Assembly (NCBI GenBank): GCA_016648135.1
Contig: JADDOH010010227.1
Location: forward strand, 1-64,000
Reading direction: 5' to 3'
From: Agrypnia vestita
Taxonomy: Eukaryota > Arthropoda > Insecta > Trichoptera > Phryganeidae
Length of the DNA: 64,000 nucleotides
Both the position numbers and the translations under genes were made by a program. The stretch's first letter is position 1; the number at the start of each line of letters is the position of its first letter. Below are positions 22,270 through 32,965 of the stretch, in pieces. The notes beneath the pieces are model-generated. The model worked only from the letters and a program-made list of their open reading frames with translations. It did not search any database and was not told the origin of the DNA.

Positions 22270-22870
22270 CTTTTTTTTTGTTGCCATTTTATTTTTATAT
22301 CTTGCAAAACTGTATTTACAGTATAAACGCAAACATTACAGTATATGCACATTTAATTACTTAATTGTCCTTAATTTATAATATAATATAAAACTACAAT
22401 ATTAAAACTTATATGCTTTTAAATATCCACTTCACAATTCGCTGTAGTATTTCTTTAGTGTTTTTTCTATATATTTTTGTCCAGTTACATTTTTATTCTA
22501 TCCGGTAGTTTGTTGAATAATTTTGGTATAACGCGCTGTTTGGTCCTGTCTTCGTAATAATTGTATGTTTTTTTTTTATTTCTGTTTTTAAATTTGTTAT
22601 TTGTCTTGTCGTATATTCATGTTGTACACTAGCGTTTTCTATTCTTCCCGTGTCAGTTTACGGTAAAGTTGTTTTTGAATCGGTAAGATTTTACACATTT
22701 TGAATAGGTTTTCCTGTTGGTTCTAATATGCTTCTATTTGTTTTTTATTTGATATAGTTTTAATAATTCTTTACTGTAGTTGTTTTACTTTGTCTAAATA
22801 TGACTGAAATGTCAATCCGTAGCTGTTTAAGCCGTAGTTTACAATTCAGTCTACCAAACTATAATATTGG
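22270..22870 (-). pseudogene. Possible LINE 3' remnant
   Basis: Read on the minus strand, a short stretch near 22560-22490 gives YEDRTKQRVIPKLFNKLPDR, resembling the C-terminal end of Jockey/CR1-like polyproteins. It is followed by AT-rich sequence ending in a T run on the plus strand (22271-22279), which would be a poly(A) end. Stops break the frame. The support is one short motif plus the tail, so this is tentative. Confidence 0.4.
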
Positions 22871-24387
22871 CAATAACGTGTGTCTTGGAATACAATAAGA
22901 ATTGACCAATTAGGGTTTTTAGTTTCTTACATGTGTCTTCGAAGAAACACGCTATTCTATGAAAAATTTAATTGTTACTATAAAAAAACTCGCAGATATA
23001 AAGATGGGTCAATGTAATATTATACAATTTTATTATGAAAATACACAGTTTAGGACGAGTTTTTTCTGAACTTGACTAGATTAAAAAAAAAAATTGTTGG
23101 GCGCAAACAAGTTAGACAAATGATGAATTGACATGAAATTGGATACAGAAACGTCGGAAATAAAACATCCAGCCGTAGGACGAATCACGGCTAGAGTTTT
23201 ATATCGAATTGTTCTTAAGATGAGGATTATTCAATTAATATTTGTTTCCCGGAATCTTTACTAATGCACAGCTTTTTTGCCTGTATGCGCTGCTTGCCAC
23301 TGATATCAAGTTGGATTATAATAAAAGTTTAAGGCATTGATTTTTCAGGATTGTTTAATTGGTGGAAAATGCAAAAATCTATGCTTTAAACGAACATTTG
23401 CTTTAATACAACTTGATACAACTGGGCCTTAGACGTATGAAATAAGTTGATCAATTTATTTTAGTATGTTCTAAGTTTTATTATTTTACGAGCGTGTCAG
23501 CAAAGATCAATGAATATTCAACTTCATCTCAATACATTTCACATAATTTTTACAGCAAAAATAAAACAATTACAGTAACTCTTATGTGAAAATTATTTGT
23601 GTGAAGGAAGAAAGGTAGGAAATTTGATTACATTGATTAGTTTATTATAATTTAGTTAGTTTTTATTATATATTTATTATTGTTTACAATAACGACCTGC
23701 CGACTTGTTAAAAAGTAAAAAATAAAAATATAATAAAATATACTCGAACGTTGGAAATACATCGTGTATTTTCCGAACTTTTTTCTAGAAATTACTAAAA
23801 ATTTGTTACCTTTTAGTGATTTCTTGCAATGAGTTTTCTAACAATGGCAGTGGTAAGAGGAAATGTATTATTGTCCAGCGCCACTGCGCATCCCTTCGGA
23901 GACGGTTTGACAGAGGCCTATTCAAAGCCACAGTCATAGTCAAAGCCACAGTCATAGTCAAAGCCGACCCACAGTGTTGTGACCGCGTTATTGTGGGTTC
24001 CGTCCAATAGATTTCGGGATTAGTCAGGAAATGATTTATAGACCGCAAATTTAGATTGTTCCGAAATTTAATGCAAGTTTAAATAATAAAAGCGATTATT
24101 TTTTAAATTATTATTTAAACTCGCTGTTATTCGAAGTACGGAGTATTTTTCTATACAATATATAAATACAATATCGTAAATATACAAGGCGTTGATTACA
24201 GTCCACTTTATGTGATTTTTTGTATGTATTTCTTGAGTATTTATTAATTATGTAACAATTTCTAAACTTATTGTTAGAAGTGTTCGTTATTTAATGTATA
24301 ATTTATACATATTTCAATATAAATACGCTATTCATTGTTGACACGTCCATATCATTAAATGCATTGTTTAAGCTTTTTAAAACATAC
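22871..24387. other. No gene; small 18-bp tandem repeat at 23930-23968
   Basis: Mostly AT-rich and featureless. TCAAAGCCACAGTCATAG is present about two and a half times in tandem at 23930-23968. Confidence 0.5.
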
Positions 24388-24805
24388 TTTTTTTAAAACC
24401 AAATTAATTAATCAATTAGAAAGACATATAGCAAAATCTAATTAACGAAAAAATATTAGGTTACTACTGGGATTCGAACCCAGGTCATCTCCTTTCCGGG
24501 GCCGGTGCTCTGACCACTAAGCTATAGCAACCCTCTATGTTTCCGTGAATATATCGACCTTATATGTAGTTCTTATTTTTATTAATTGATTAATTTTTAT
24601 TTTTGTCCATAGAGCAATCCACTTTTTTGATACCGTAGTTGAAATTACTTTGCAATGCCACCTCTAGATGGACGCCAGAATTAATCGAATAATTCATTTT
24701 TAGTTGGACATAATTGATTAATTAATTTGGTTTTAAAAATTTCACAGAACTTTGTTCTGAAAAATTACAACTTCACAAATATGAATATGTTCTTGAATAT
24801 ATAAA
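24388..24805 (-). repeat. Repeat with inverted ends and an internal tRNA-like module
   Basis: An inverted repeat of about 29 bp (AAAACCAAATTAATTAATC at 24394 and its complement at 24711-24739) brackets about 350 bp. Homology to the related copy at 49116-49672 continues past the right end through a mini-hairpin (CAGAACTTTGTTCTG) to about 24805. Both copies hold a tRNA-like segment on the minus strand and share CGACCTTATATGTAGT next to it. The related copy has a 12-bp target duplication, favouring retroposition (a SINE-like element) over cut-and-paste transposition. Confidence 0.6.
24459..24532 (-). tRNA. tRNA-like sequence with damaged anticodon arm (not a confident gene)
   Basis: The minus strand folds with an acceptor stem GTTGCTA/TAGTAAC, T8-A9, a D-arm GCTT/GAGC, and a perfect T-arm CTGGG-TTCGAAT-CCCAG. 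The A and B boxes (TAGCTTAGTGG and GGTTCGAATCC) fit RNA polymerase III promoters. The 17-nt anticodon arm does not pair (CCGGC against AGGAG) and position 33 is not T, so no anticodon can be assigned. Its place inside a dispersed repeat suggests a tRNA-derived SINE module. Confidence 0.4.
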
Positions 24806-25246
24806 ATTACTTTTTTGTTTATATTGTATAGGTAAAATTGACATGTATTATGTATTTTTTGTAAGAGCACATAAGGGCCTATAAGATAACTTTATTGCAA
24901 CGTCGTATTATAACCAATCTCGTTAAGCGGGGTAGAAATTTTGTTCCATTATAATATATTTGATTAAAGTTTTGAATTTTTTAATATTATCCTTATCATA
25001 TTCCACAAAATATAAATTTCATGGATGTTGAAGTAAGTGGCCCTGCCAGTGAGTATGGATTGTGAGAGAAATCAGAACTCACGCATTTTTTATCTCCCCA
25101 GTTGGGTTTAATCGGCGGAGGTAGATGTCCAAATTCACATATTATTTATATATTGTAGAGATTATTCATGATGACCATCTCTAGATTTATATTTTAAATT
25201 TAACTTCTTAACATTAAGTTATCAAACTTTGATACTTCTTGTGGAT
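24806..25246. other. No gene seen
   Basis: AT-rich intergenic DNA with no recognised feature. Confidence 0.5.
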
Positions 25247-25403
25247 TGTGTCTTCTGGGGTACAACGCTGTGTTTTTACGACCTTTCTGACCGACGTTTC
25301 GGATTCATTTGCAGGGTCCATCACAGGGCTGATGTGTTGTGAAACGTCGGCCAGAAAGGTCGTAAAAACACGGCGTAATACCCCAGAAGACACAAAATAG
25401 AAG
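25247..25403. mobile_element. Inverted repeat with hammerhead-like centre
   Basis: Two arms of about 60 bp (GTCTTCTGGGGTA, TGTTTTTACGACCTTTCTG and CCGACGTTTC, then the complement from 25340) flank about 36 bases. A copy of the right arm occurs alone at 895-955. The minus strand from 25329 to 25290 resembles a Penelope-type hammerhead (see the ncRNA entry). No protein is encoded. Confidence 0.65.
25290..25329 (-). ncRNA. Hammerhead-ribozyme-like motif, ACGU helix III, imperfect core
   Basis: The minus strand reads GCC, CTGTGATGGA, a loop, ATCC, GAAAC, GTC, GGT. The layout fits helix I GCC/GGU, a displaced core (CUGUGA for CUGANGA), helix II GGA/UCC, GAAA, a self-complementary ACGU helix III, and cleavage after GUC. 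Such minimal forms are known from Penelope-like retroelements. The core is not canonical, so activity is doubtful. Confidence 0.4.
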
Positions 25404-26330
25404 ATTCTGAGTGGCCGTGAAAACCTAAGAATTTTTTTTGATACTTTATCTGTCGATGAGAGATTCTTCTCTCGAAACTTCAGTAGTGAAAAAAATATAA
25501 AACATTAAATTCGAGTACAGGTAACAAGGTTAATATTAACTAACGATCATCGAAATTTACAATTTAGTCCCTCCCAATATTTTTACGTGGTTTGGTTTTA
25601 CGCTTATGCACAGATTTTTTTAAAAATTATGTTAAATTAATCCATTAGTTACCAAAGATCCATATTTGATTTATTATATAAGCTCCTATTGAAAAACCAG
25701 GCGCTGTTTAGAAAACCACAAAACAAAGGAAGAAGGAGACCCCTACGACCCACAATTCAGTTTGCTCGTGTAGCGACAATGCACACTTAAATGTTGTATT
25801 TAAATTATTTTCAATGAAACAGATTAACATATTTTATATGAATACTCGTGTTTTGTATTTATACTACATAAAATAGTTGAACATTTTTAACAGTGAATAA
25901 AATATACTAGGTAGGTACATTTAATTAAATATATTTGTTGGATATGTGATATATAATAAGTGTACTTATATATTCTGTTTTAATTCTTTTTCTAGGTACA
26001 TAATCATTATTTGTGCTCTAGATACTTTTACAAAAGTTTTATTAAGTTGAGAGTTCAATGGTTCACAATATTAATATTTTTGGCGTTAATTTTGTGGTTA
26101 GACATAATTATTATTAATTTTCTTCCAATTATTAATTGTAATATAACACATTATTATTGTAAAGTTACAATTTCAGAACAAATTTATGTAAATTATTCAA
26201 CTACTTGTTGTCCAGTAATTCACTAAAATCTTTATATAAACCGAATATATTTAGTATGCTCAAATTTTTCAAGAATACAATACTTACTAGATTTTATCCC
26301 CTGGGGGACTTCATTAATCATGATATTGTG
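25404..26330. other. No gene seen
   Basis: AT-rich with a slightly GC-richer piece at 25690-25770 that recalls a LINE tail region, but no diagnostic motif is present. Nothing else is recognised. Confidence 0.45.
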
Positions 26331-26520
26331 GATGTCTCATAGAGACGAAACCACTCTATATGGGAAAGTGGGTATGGAAGTCTTTTTTGGGTGTTCATAG
26401 GGCTTTCGACATATCGTACGGCTGGCTTAAGTGATCACTCTACACAATGTAACGTTCTCCAATTCCACCCGTGATAGATAATTCTCCGATCCACCCGCGG
26501 CTTCGTCTCTATGAGACATC
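26331..26520. mobile_element. 190-bp MITE with 22-bp inverted ends
   Basis: GATGTCTCATAGAGACGAAAC at 26331 and, from the other strand at 26520, GATGTCTCATAGAGACGAAGC form the terminal inverted repeat with one mismatch. The interior segment 26431-26470 recurs at 822-865. There is no open frame. The target duplication is unclear. Confidence 0.75.
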
Positions 26521-26764
26521 AATAATATATCTTGTTTTGTATAAATCACTTAGAGTAACTTTAGGTCTACTGACTTTGATACAGTTGTATCTCATCAGGA
26601 CCAACGCATACTGATGCGTATGTCTCGAAGAAAATACAGTTTTTAGTTAATTAAAATTAAAAACAAAATATTAATATTTAACTGAGGTGTTATAAGGGTT
26701 TCTGAAAAATCTACACATGGTAAGAAAAATTGTAAAATTCTACAGAACAATGTCAGTAAATAAC

Positions 26765-26960
26765 AATGACACACCCACCGCTTACCCAGGTCGTTTTATA
26801 AGCAAAAGCTCCTATATCGGTCCTACTCATTCGCCGCCAGGTTGGCATTTTTTAATGCTAAAGGCAACCGTGCAACCCAGCGTTGCAAAGCATGGTTGGG
26901 CCACACGGCTACCATCCAAAATTTTGCCCTCATTATCCCTTATCCCGTCAGTGCACTCCA
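26765..26960 (+). repeat. Dispersed repeat (CCACCGCTTACCCAG family)
   Basis: CCACCGCTTACCCAGG, GAGCAAAAGCTCCTATATCG-like sequence, CTCATTCG and CCAGGTTGGCATTTTT occur in the same order at 47504-47600. Partial matches lie at 46010-46190 (TTATCGGCC, GGCATTTTTTAAATGCTG) and 48065-48105 (CATATCGGCCCAG, TTCGCCGCCTAGTTGGCAT). Non-coding; ends not determined. Confidence 0.6.
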
Positions 26961-27590
26961 TTATTTAAAAAAAAATACATATACCTACGTATTTAAATAC
27001 GGTAAGCATTAACACGATGTATAATGTTTATGTTTATTATTATTTTACGACATTTGGGCGTATATAACTCCCTTTTGGGCTAAACAGACAGCATGCCAGT
27101 AAATAACAGTTATCTTCAAAATAATTAAAAGTTAAGTTTGAAAAAGAAATTCAGTTGACGTTGGACATCGAAACAATATAGGGTTCAATTGAGCCAATAT
27201 TTAAAAAATGTTTTTTACTTAATGTTCCCATTCATTAAAATAATGAATTAATTAAATAATTAAATGAATCAAAATTAATTGATGTAATAGGTGTGATTCT
27301 CTAACACTTAAGGCGCGGTATGAGTTAAATATTCTATCAATGTAAAAAATGTACGTCTAATCTTTGATTAAATGACTTCTGTCAATCGATACTTCATATA
27401 CATGCAATACTACACTATTAAATATTATGAACGTGTACCTACACTTTTTATAATAGATAAATTAGTTTTTTTTTACATTAGTTATCTCACATGTGTGTAG
27501 CAAATACATAAATAATAAATGTGCTAGTTATATTTTCCTATTGCAATGATATATTTGTTAATGTTTATGAATGCTAGTTCGTGATGATAA
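26961..27590. other. No gene seen
   Basis: AT-rich DNA with short A/T palindromes (for example 27236-27285, rich in AATTAATT). No feature is recognised. Confidence 0.5.
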
Positions 27591-28130
27591 TAGGTGTACC
27601 CATAAGTTAACAATTATTTTTGGTGTGGAATGTTTGCTTCAGGCAAGCTCAGTAAAGTGAACGTGTAAAGACGTGTTTTATGCGAAATAATATATTCCGT
27701 GGTCTTGTGACTTGTGACAATTAAATTTAAACTTTTTTATCACTCTGTTGTAAAGGACAGTCAACTAACTTAGAAAATTTACGTCATTGCATGCTGTTTC
27801 ATTTTCTATAGGGTGTTAACGCAACGGTTGCAACAAAGAAAATTTGTGATGTGTATGGAGACGCATTGAAAGTAAATAAGTGCCAACGTTGGTTTATAAA
27901 ATTTTCCGATGTGATTTTGACTTGTCTGATAGCAATCGAAGTGGGCGCCCGGTAGGGTTTGATAATGACTCTTTAAAAACACCTAGAAGCATATTTTTCT
28001 TAAAAGTCTACCAACAAGAGGGCAAAAGGTCCTAGATACGATGGAGATTAAATCGGTTAAAAATAAAATTAAATGTAGTTAAATTTTTTTTTTTGCCACT
28101 TAAATAATTGATTACTTATGGGTTCACCTA
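27591..28130 (+). mobile_element. Deleted, decayed mariner element
   Basis: GGTGTACCCATAAGTTAAC at the left and, from the minus strand, GGTGAACCCATAAGTAATC at the right are imperfect inverted ends, each flanked by TA. Between them 27795-27990 keeps the N-terminal helix-turn-helix part of a mariner transposase: TKKICDVYGDALKVN, CQRWFIKF and, after a frameshift, DFDLSDSNRSGRPV. The catalytic core is deleted. The ends and protein differ from the intact mariner at 14233, so this is a second, older lineage. It lies 65 bp past the stop codon of the minus-strand IR gene, so it may form part of that transcript's 3' end. Confidence 0.8.
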
Positions 28131-28194
28131 ATAGTAGGAACGAATTAAAAAAAATGTCTATATAATAAGCACAATTGTGTCAAAAAACACCCGT

Positions 28195-30249
28195 TCATAT
28201 ATTGAACGGAAGGACAGTCCTTTTGCTACTTTTTTTAATCATTAGAGCGTTTATGGTAACCTCCAAAAGGAAAATGACAAAACAAGAACTGCAACCGATG
28301 AAGAGGAATATAAATGCCCCTAGCAGATGCTGCATACCGAGCGGAACCATGTCGCTCTTCTCGGTTGTAACTCTCGGATGCATGTTTACTTCGTTGTTCC
28401 ACTTCCAGATCAGACCATTTTCTGTCACGCTCCGGATGATCTTATTAAACTTTGACACTAAAGGATACCACTTTCTAAATAAAATGACCACTCCGTATTT
28501 GTAGATAATGTTCGTTTTGTCGAGGCAATACATCATGGACCGCCCTCTTCCTATATGCGTGTCCTGGTACATCGCCTGCCTTCTTGATCCCACGACAGCA
28601 AACTTCTCCAGGTCTCTGACGCGCTCTATGCATTCCTTGAACCTGTCGCACGTTTGGTAACGCTCGAGTACATATGTACTCAGCTCCCTGCTCGTTCTAT
28701 CACCTTCGAAATAGACCCGATAACTGCCTTTCCCGCCGACTTCGTATTTCTCGCTGATGATTTCTCCGGCATTTTCTAGCTGTTTTTTAACTTTGGGGTG
28801 AATTAAAAAACTCCTCAGGAAGCTCTGGTAGGACGTGTTTAAATTAATACAGAAAAGAAGCCAACTGAAGAGGAGCAGTCGAAATGACGTCTTTTTGGGT
28901 CTAAAGAGCGCCCCCCACCCGAGCACCATGCCCACCGTCATCAGAATGGATTTCGTCGGCCACCTTGTCATCGAAGGGTTCTCCTTGTACTTGAACCAAT
29001 GAAATAAGGTGGACACGAGGAAAATCGCGGCGAAGGTCGTGGTCCACGTAGATACGGTAAATATGGTGATCAAGCTTGACCACGTCAATGCTGCGCCGGG
29101 CTTGCGAATACACCAGGTAATATCATCTTGCATGTATGAGCAAGAAGGGTCAAACGAATTTCTCAAGATCTTGTTAACTTTGATGTTACCGATGATCAAG
29201 TCGATCTCATTGGTTATGAGTTTTGCAAATGGTTCGGACATATTAGTGAGAGAGTACATACTCCCCGCATCTTCCGTTTTATTTGAAAATCTGATTACAA
29301 GTGACATATTTGTAATTTCGGAAATGATTTTCATGAGGTTGATTTCAATGCCGAGATTAAATTTATATTCGTCGTCGTAGATGGAATTGGTTTCTTTCGC
29401 TTCCGGCGGCATCACGTACGGCTCGCTGACTGTGGTGTAAACCTTTATGGGACATTTTTTCATGTCAGGAATCAATAATATCTCGGTAAGAGCACTTTTT
29501 TGCTCGATTATATTATCTTTGCAAATATCTAAAATCTGAACTTCCCGACACGGTCCCAAGCAATTGGTTTCGCTGTAGGGTTTCCACGAGTAAGATACGA
29601 TTTGATTTTCTTCCGAAAAGTCGACGAATACTATACACCTCAAGAGTTGATTCTCTCTCAGCTGATTGATTATCTTCATGGCCAGAGTTTCCGCGTCGGT
29701 TGCCCCTTCGTACCTGATGTACACAGCGGCCTTCGCGTGAGGGTTCCACGTGGGCAGCCGCCTCAGCTGCTGGATGTTGTCCCGGAGCTCCGCCTCGTCT
29801 TCCAGGATCATCATGTAATTCTTGGCCTTTTCGGGAAAATGCGACGCGTTTTTGTGAAAGTAATGGGCATCTTTTACCATCACAGAATACTTTCTGCGGT
29901 CGTGGATGGTTTGGAACAGCGTCCGCTGTATCGCGGAAGATTTGGAGTTGACGTTTATTATCACGATGTTTCCTTTGAGGGCTTTCTTTTCGACGAAGTA
30001 CTTGGCCGAGAGCTTGAGTACGCAGCTGGCCGTGTTCGAGTTGGCCCGCTCGCCGCTCGCTCGCGCCAGGAGCACGGATTCACCACCGCTGTCTTCCTCG
30101 TTGGACGCGATGGCCATCGATGCAAATTGAAGCGCGATGATCGGAAAAATATTCATATTTCTATCGCGCAGATCTACGTCGCTGATGCGATACCTATTGA
30201 CGTGCGATGCTCGGCGAACAATGGGCGTCCCGTGTACTGCGGAGAACAA
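28195..30249 (-). CDS. Divergent ionotropic receptor (IR family), single exon, paralogue
   Basis: The longest frame is 684 residues. Translation probably starts at the internal methionine at 30156 (residue 32), since MNIFPIIALQFASMAIAS is a signal peptide and the preceding 31 residues are charged. Its layout matches the IR gene at 19371: WNPHAKA (residue about 168), YSWKPY and CLGPC (220-234), and EPYVMPP (276-282) at the start of the S1 ligand half-site. Membrane segments lie at about 394-418, 431-450 and 455-482, with S2 at about 490-635 containing NGLIWKW and a last helix at about 640-668. The pore-lining gating motif is degenerate. The predicted role is a chemosensory cation-channel subunit in dendritic membranes; the ligand is unknown and the orthologue unnamed. 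GC content rises strongly toward the 5' end. Confidence 0.9.
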   Translation of the reverse strand: MFSAVHGTPIVRRASHVNRYRISDVDLRDRNMNIFPIIALQFASMAIASNEEDSGGESVLLARASGERANSNTASCVLKLSAKYFVEKKALKGNIVIINVNSKSSAIQRTLFQTIHDRRKYSVMVKDAHYFHKNASHFPEKAKNYMMILEDEAELRDNIQQLRRLPTWNPHAKAAVYIRYEGATDAETLAMKIINQLRENQLLRCIVFVDFSEENQIVSYSWKPYSETNCLGPCREVQILDICKDNIIEQKSALTEILLIPDMKKCPIKVYTTVSEPYVMPPEAKETNSIYDDEYKFNLGIEINLMKIISEITNMSLVIRFSNKTEDAGSMYSLTNMSEPFAKLITNEIDLIIGNIKVNKILRNSFDPSCSYMQDDITWCIRKPGAALTWSSLITIFTVSTWTTTFAAIFLVSTLFHWFKYKENPSMTRWPTKSILMTVGMVLGWGALFRPKKTSFRLLLFSWLLFCINLNTSYQSFLRSFLIHPKVKKQLENAGEIISEKYEVGGKGSYRVYFEGDRTSRELSTYVLERYQTCDRFKECIERVRDLEKFAVVGSRRQAMYQDTHIGRGRSMMYCLDKTNIIYKYGVVILFRKWYPLVSKFNKIIRSVTENGLIWKWNNEVNMHPRVTTEKSDMVPLGMQHLLGAFIFLFIGCSSCFVIFLLEVTINALMIKKSSKRTVLPFNI

Positions 30250-30640
30250 TCTACTCCAGGGAAACAGCGTCCAGTCCGAGCTGTCCGGGGCTGATTGACG
30301 AATGTGACCGCAAATGCGACAGCCGAATCCGTCGCATCGGAACCGTTGTTGAATTTGTTCCTTGTGACAATCGAACTGGGCTAATCAGCCGGCGGAGAGG
30401 TTTGAGTGATTCGGTGAAAGCGGTGCCGGCCGGCCCCGGGAGAAAATTGGATTTAGCGTTAGCGCTGCGGGGGGACCGAAGCTCCGGTGAATATGACACG
30501 CTCCATGCACGGAATATTCGAGGGATCGGAGCGGCAGGCCGGGCCGGTAGTTGGTATCCTCTTGCATTATTTATGGCTGAGCACATAATGTCCGTGATTT
30601 GTATAAACTTGGGGCGCACGAGCGGCTCGTGGAATGACGT
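30250..30640. other. GC-rich upstream region of the second IR gene
   Basis: About 390 bp with a much higher G+C share than the rest of the window, for example GCCGGCCGGCCCCGGG at 30424-30441. It directly precedes the minus-strand IR gene. It matches no repeat elsewhere in the window. It could hold the promoter and 5' UTR, or conserved non-coding DNA. Frames on both strands are open but show no family signature, so I do not call them genes. Confidence 0.4.
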
Positions 30641-32734
30641 TTAATACACCGCGTTAATTTTTCATGATTAAAACGTACTCGACCTCACAATTTTCACATT
30701 CAGTGTGAATAATTTTATTTTAATTTTACGCGTAATTTAACAACAACTTGATGAAATATAATAAATTGAATTTTGTGTTTAAAAATGTTGGTTCTTTTGC
30801 GATTTCGTAAGGTTTCAGAGTAAATAAATACTCCTTGATAAGGATCGTCATTTTCACATAGTCAATAATTTCTTTGTTTTGGATATTTATATCTACCATC
30901 TGTCGTACTTTGGAATATGATTCGTAATTTTGTTGTTGTATGAAATATTTTGTTCGGGTCTCACTTCGTGTGAATTTTTATGTTTCTTCCTTTTAAAATT
31001 CTTAAAAATGTACGAGATTCACATTTTATCTGTTCCATAAACGTTCATCTTTTACACTTAGGTGTCACCGTTACCTGGTTCAGAAAGCCTCCCCCAGGAA
31101 ATTTTTGCGTCGATCATCGAGCACTCGTGTCATTGTACGTGAACATCGCCAATCAGGCTCGAGTCATCGGAAACGACGCAATGTGATTGGTGGATGAAGC
31201 TGTCATGTCACGTGCCGTGAGATTGGTGAGATCTGGCTTAGCTACACCGAAATTTCTTGTTCATCGGAACACTGCCAAAACTGGGACACAATTAGTTATA
31301 TAACATAATTAGTTTTATCTTGTCCCACCGAAGGGAGAAGCTTAAATGTTCACTACCGCTCGAACACTGCACACTGTTATTTTTAATCAATTTACTTGAT
31401 GAATGTTATTTTTTACTCGCTCGTACACAATTTAAAAATACATTATTTTTTGTCTCGTTTCGTGTTTTAAAATGCAATTTTGCTCTTATATTTACACCGA
31501 TTCAGCAAATGGATGTACAAAGGTCACCTCCATAACTGCAACTGATTGGATTGTAGCAGTGCATCGCTAATGGGATCGGCAGGGTGATTATGGGGAAAGC
31601 CCATAATTATTTCTGCCACAACGGTGCAAGTAGACACTTTGTGAATATTTATAAAACATTAATGATATTTTGCATATTGTGAAATTTTTCATATAAATAT
31701 AATCCTAGGGTGAAAATGAAAGTAAATTCTCTAAGGAAGTGATAACATTGTACCAGCGGTATTGCTCGTTTGTCGTTTGCGTCGATCACACGACCGTCCG
31801 ACGGAATAACTGGCCAAACGTTACGTCATTAATCACCTCGTTATTTATTTTTCGATTTGGATATAATAAATCGCCTATCTATCGTCTGACTTCATAGGAT
31901 GCAAAATTTAAATCTTAAGAAATTTAAAATAAATTCGAAAATAAAACAAGTCTTTAAATGGCGCACCATTTTTTTAATGTCTTCTTATTCCTTCGTTGAG
32001 GACTCAAATATGTCGTCTTAATTTATCACTTCTACGCATAACCCTTTGCACCACATCACATATGGCATATATGCTTCTGCTCTACATTTCCATCAGTGAA
32101 GCGTATCGATATATCACGAAAAACGGTGTCTCTAACGACATTTTCAGTGAAACTTTTTAAGTCGGAACTTACATAAAATTCTCACACGATTTTAACATCG
32201 CAGAATAGCGTCCGCCGTTGACCTAATCCCTGACCTTGTTCTAGGCTAGGGCAAGCGCGTTTCCCGGGCGATAGCGACAGGAATGCGCGTTGCAGTTAAA
32301 TCAAATAATATCCGTTCTAGATAAGCATATTTTCTTGCTTTTAAATGTAGACATTGTCAACAATAGATTAATATTCCTGACAGATAGTCCTAATCTGACA
32401 TTAAAATACAAAACATTTAACGGTCAAGAAACTAGTTAACAAATTAACATGTTATAAAATATATAAAATTATCCCACATGTATAAATTGAGTAGGTTGCA
32501 AGGACAACGAAATCTATCACGTGACTTGTGATAGTCCTTGGCGCAGAATATAATCAAGTATTTGGCTATGCCAACTGAATTTATATAAAAAATAACTTTT
32601 AAACTGTCTTAGTTAAGAATAATATTTCCATTTTAGTTTTATTGGATTAGATGTCTTTACCCAAAATAAGCTGGATGGACAGAGTTGCGAGTTAAGGTGT
32701 TATGGTTCAGATGAATAAAGAAAAATAGGTATTT
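30641..32734. other. No gene seen
   Basis: About 2.1 kb without a supported gene. A patch at 31550-31630 and another at 32195-32290 are closer to balanced composition and look unique. Nothing is identifiable. Confidence 0.5.
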
Positions 32735-32965
32735 AAACAATAAAAAACTTGAATATCTCGGACATATGATGAGATATCCAGAGAAGTACGAGATCTTACA
32801 TCTCTAATGCAGGGAAATATTTCCGGAAGTTGGGACCTTGGAAAAATAAGAAATGATGTGTGAGAAATCTGAGACAGTAGTTTGGCTAGTCTACAGTAGA
32901 GCTATTCTGGATCTTATAGCCAATATAATAGCCAATGTCAAAAAGAAGAAGAAATTAAGATAAAT
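32735..32965 (+). pseudogene. C-terminal LINE remnant
   Basis: Translation gives KNLEYLGHMMRYPEKYEIL, then MQGNISGSWDLGK and, in a shifted frame, RAILDLIANIIANVKKKKK. This order (LGH-M, QG-I, then LIANI-NV) is the standard end of RTE-like LINE polyproteins. It holds at least one stop and one frameshift. No polymerase domain is left. Confidence 0.75.

Noticed and set aside
24459..24532. A functional tRNA gene
   Set aside because: The anticodon stem does not pair and the base before the anticodon is not T; the sequence belongs to a dispersed repeat.
29602..30294. 230-codon plus-strand frame opposite the second IR gene
   Set aside because: It is the antisense shadow of the GC-rich 5' part of the IR coding sequence.
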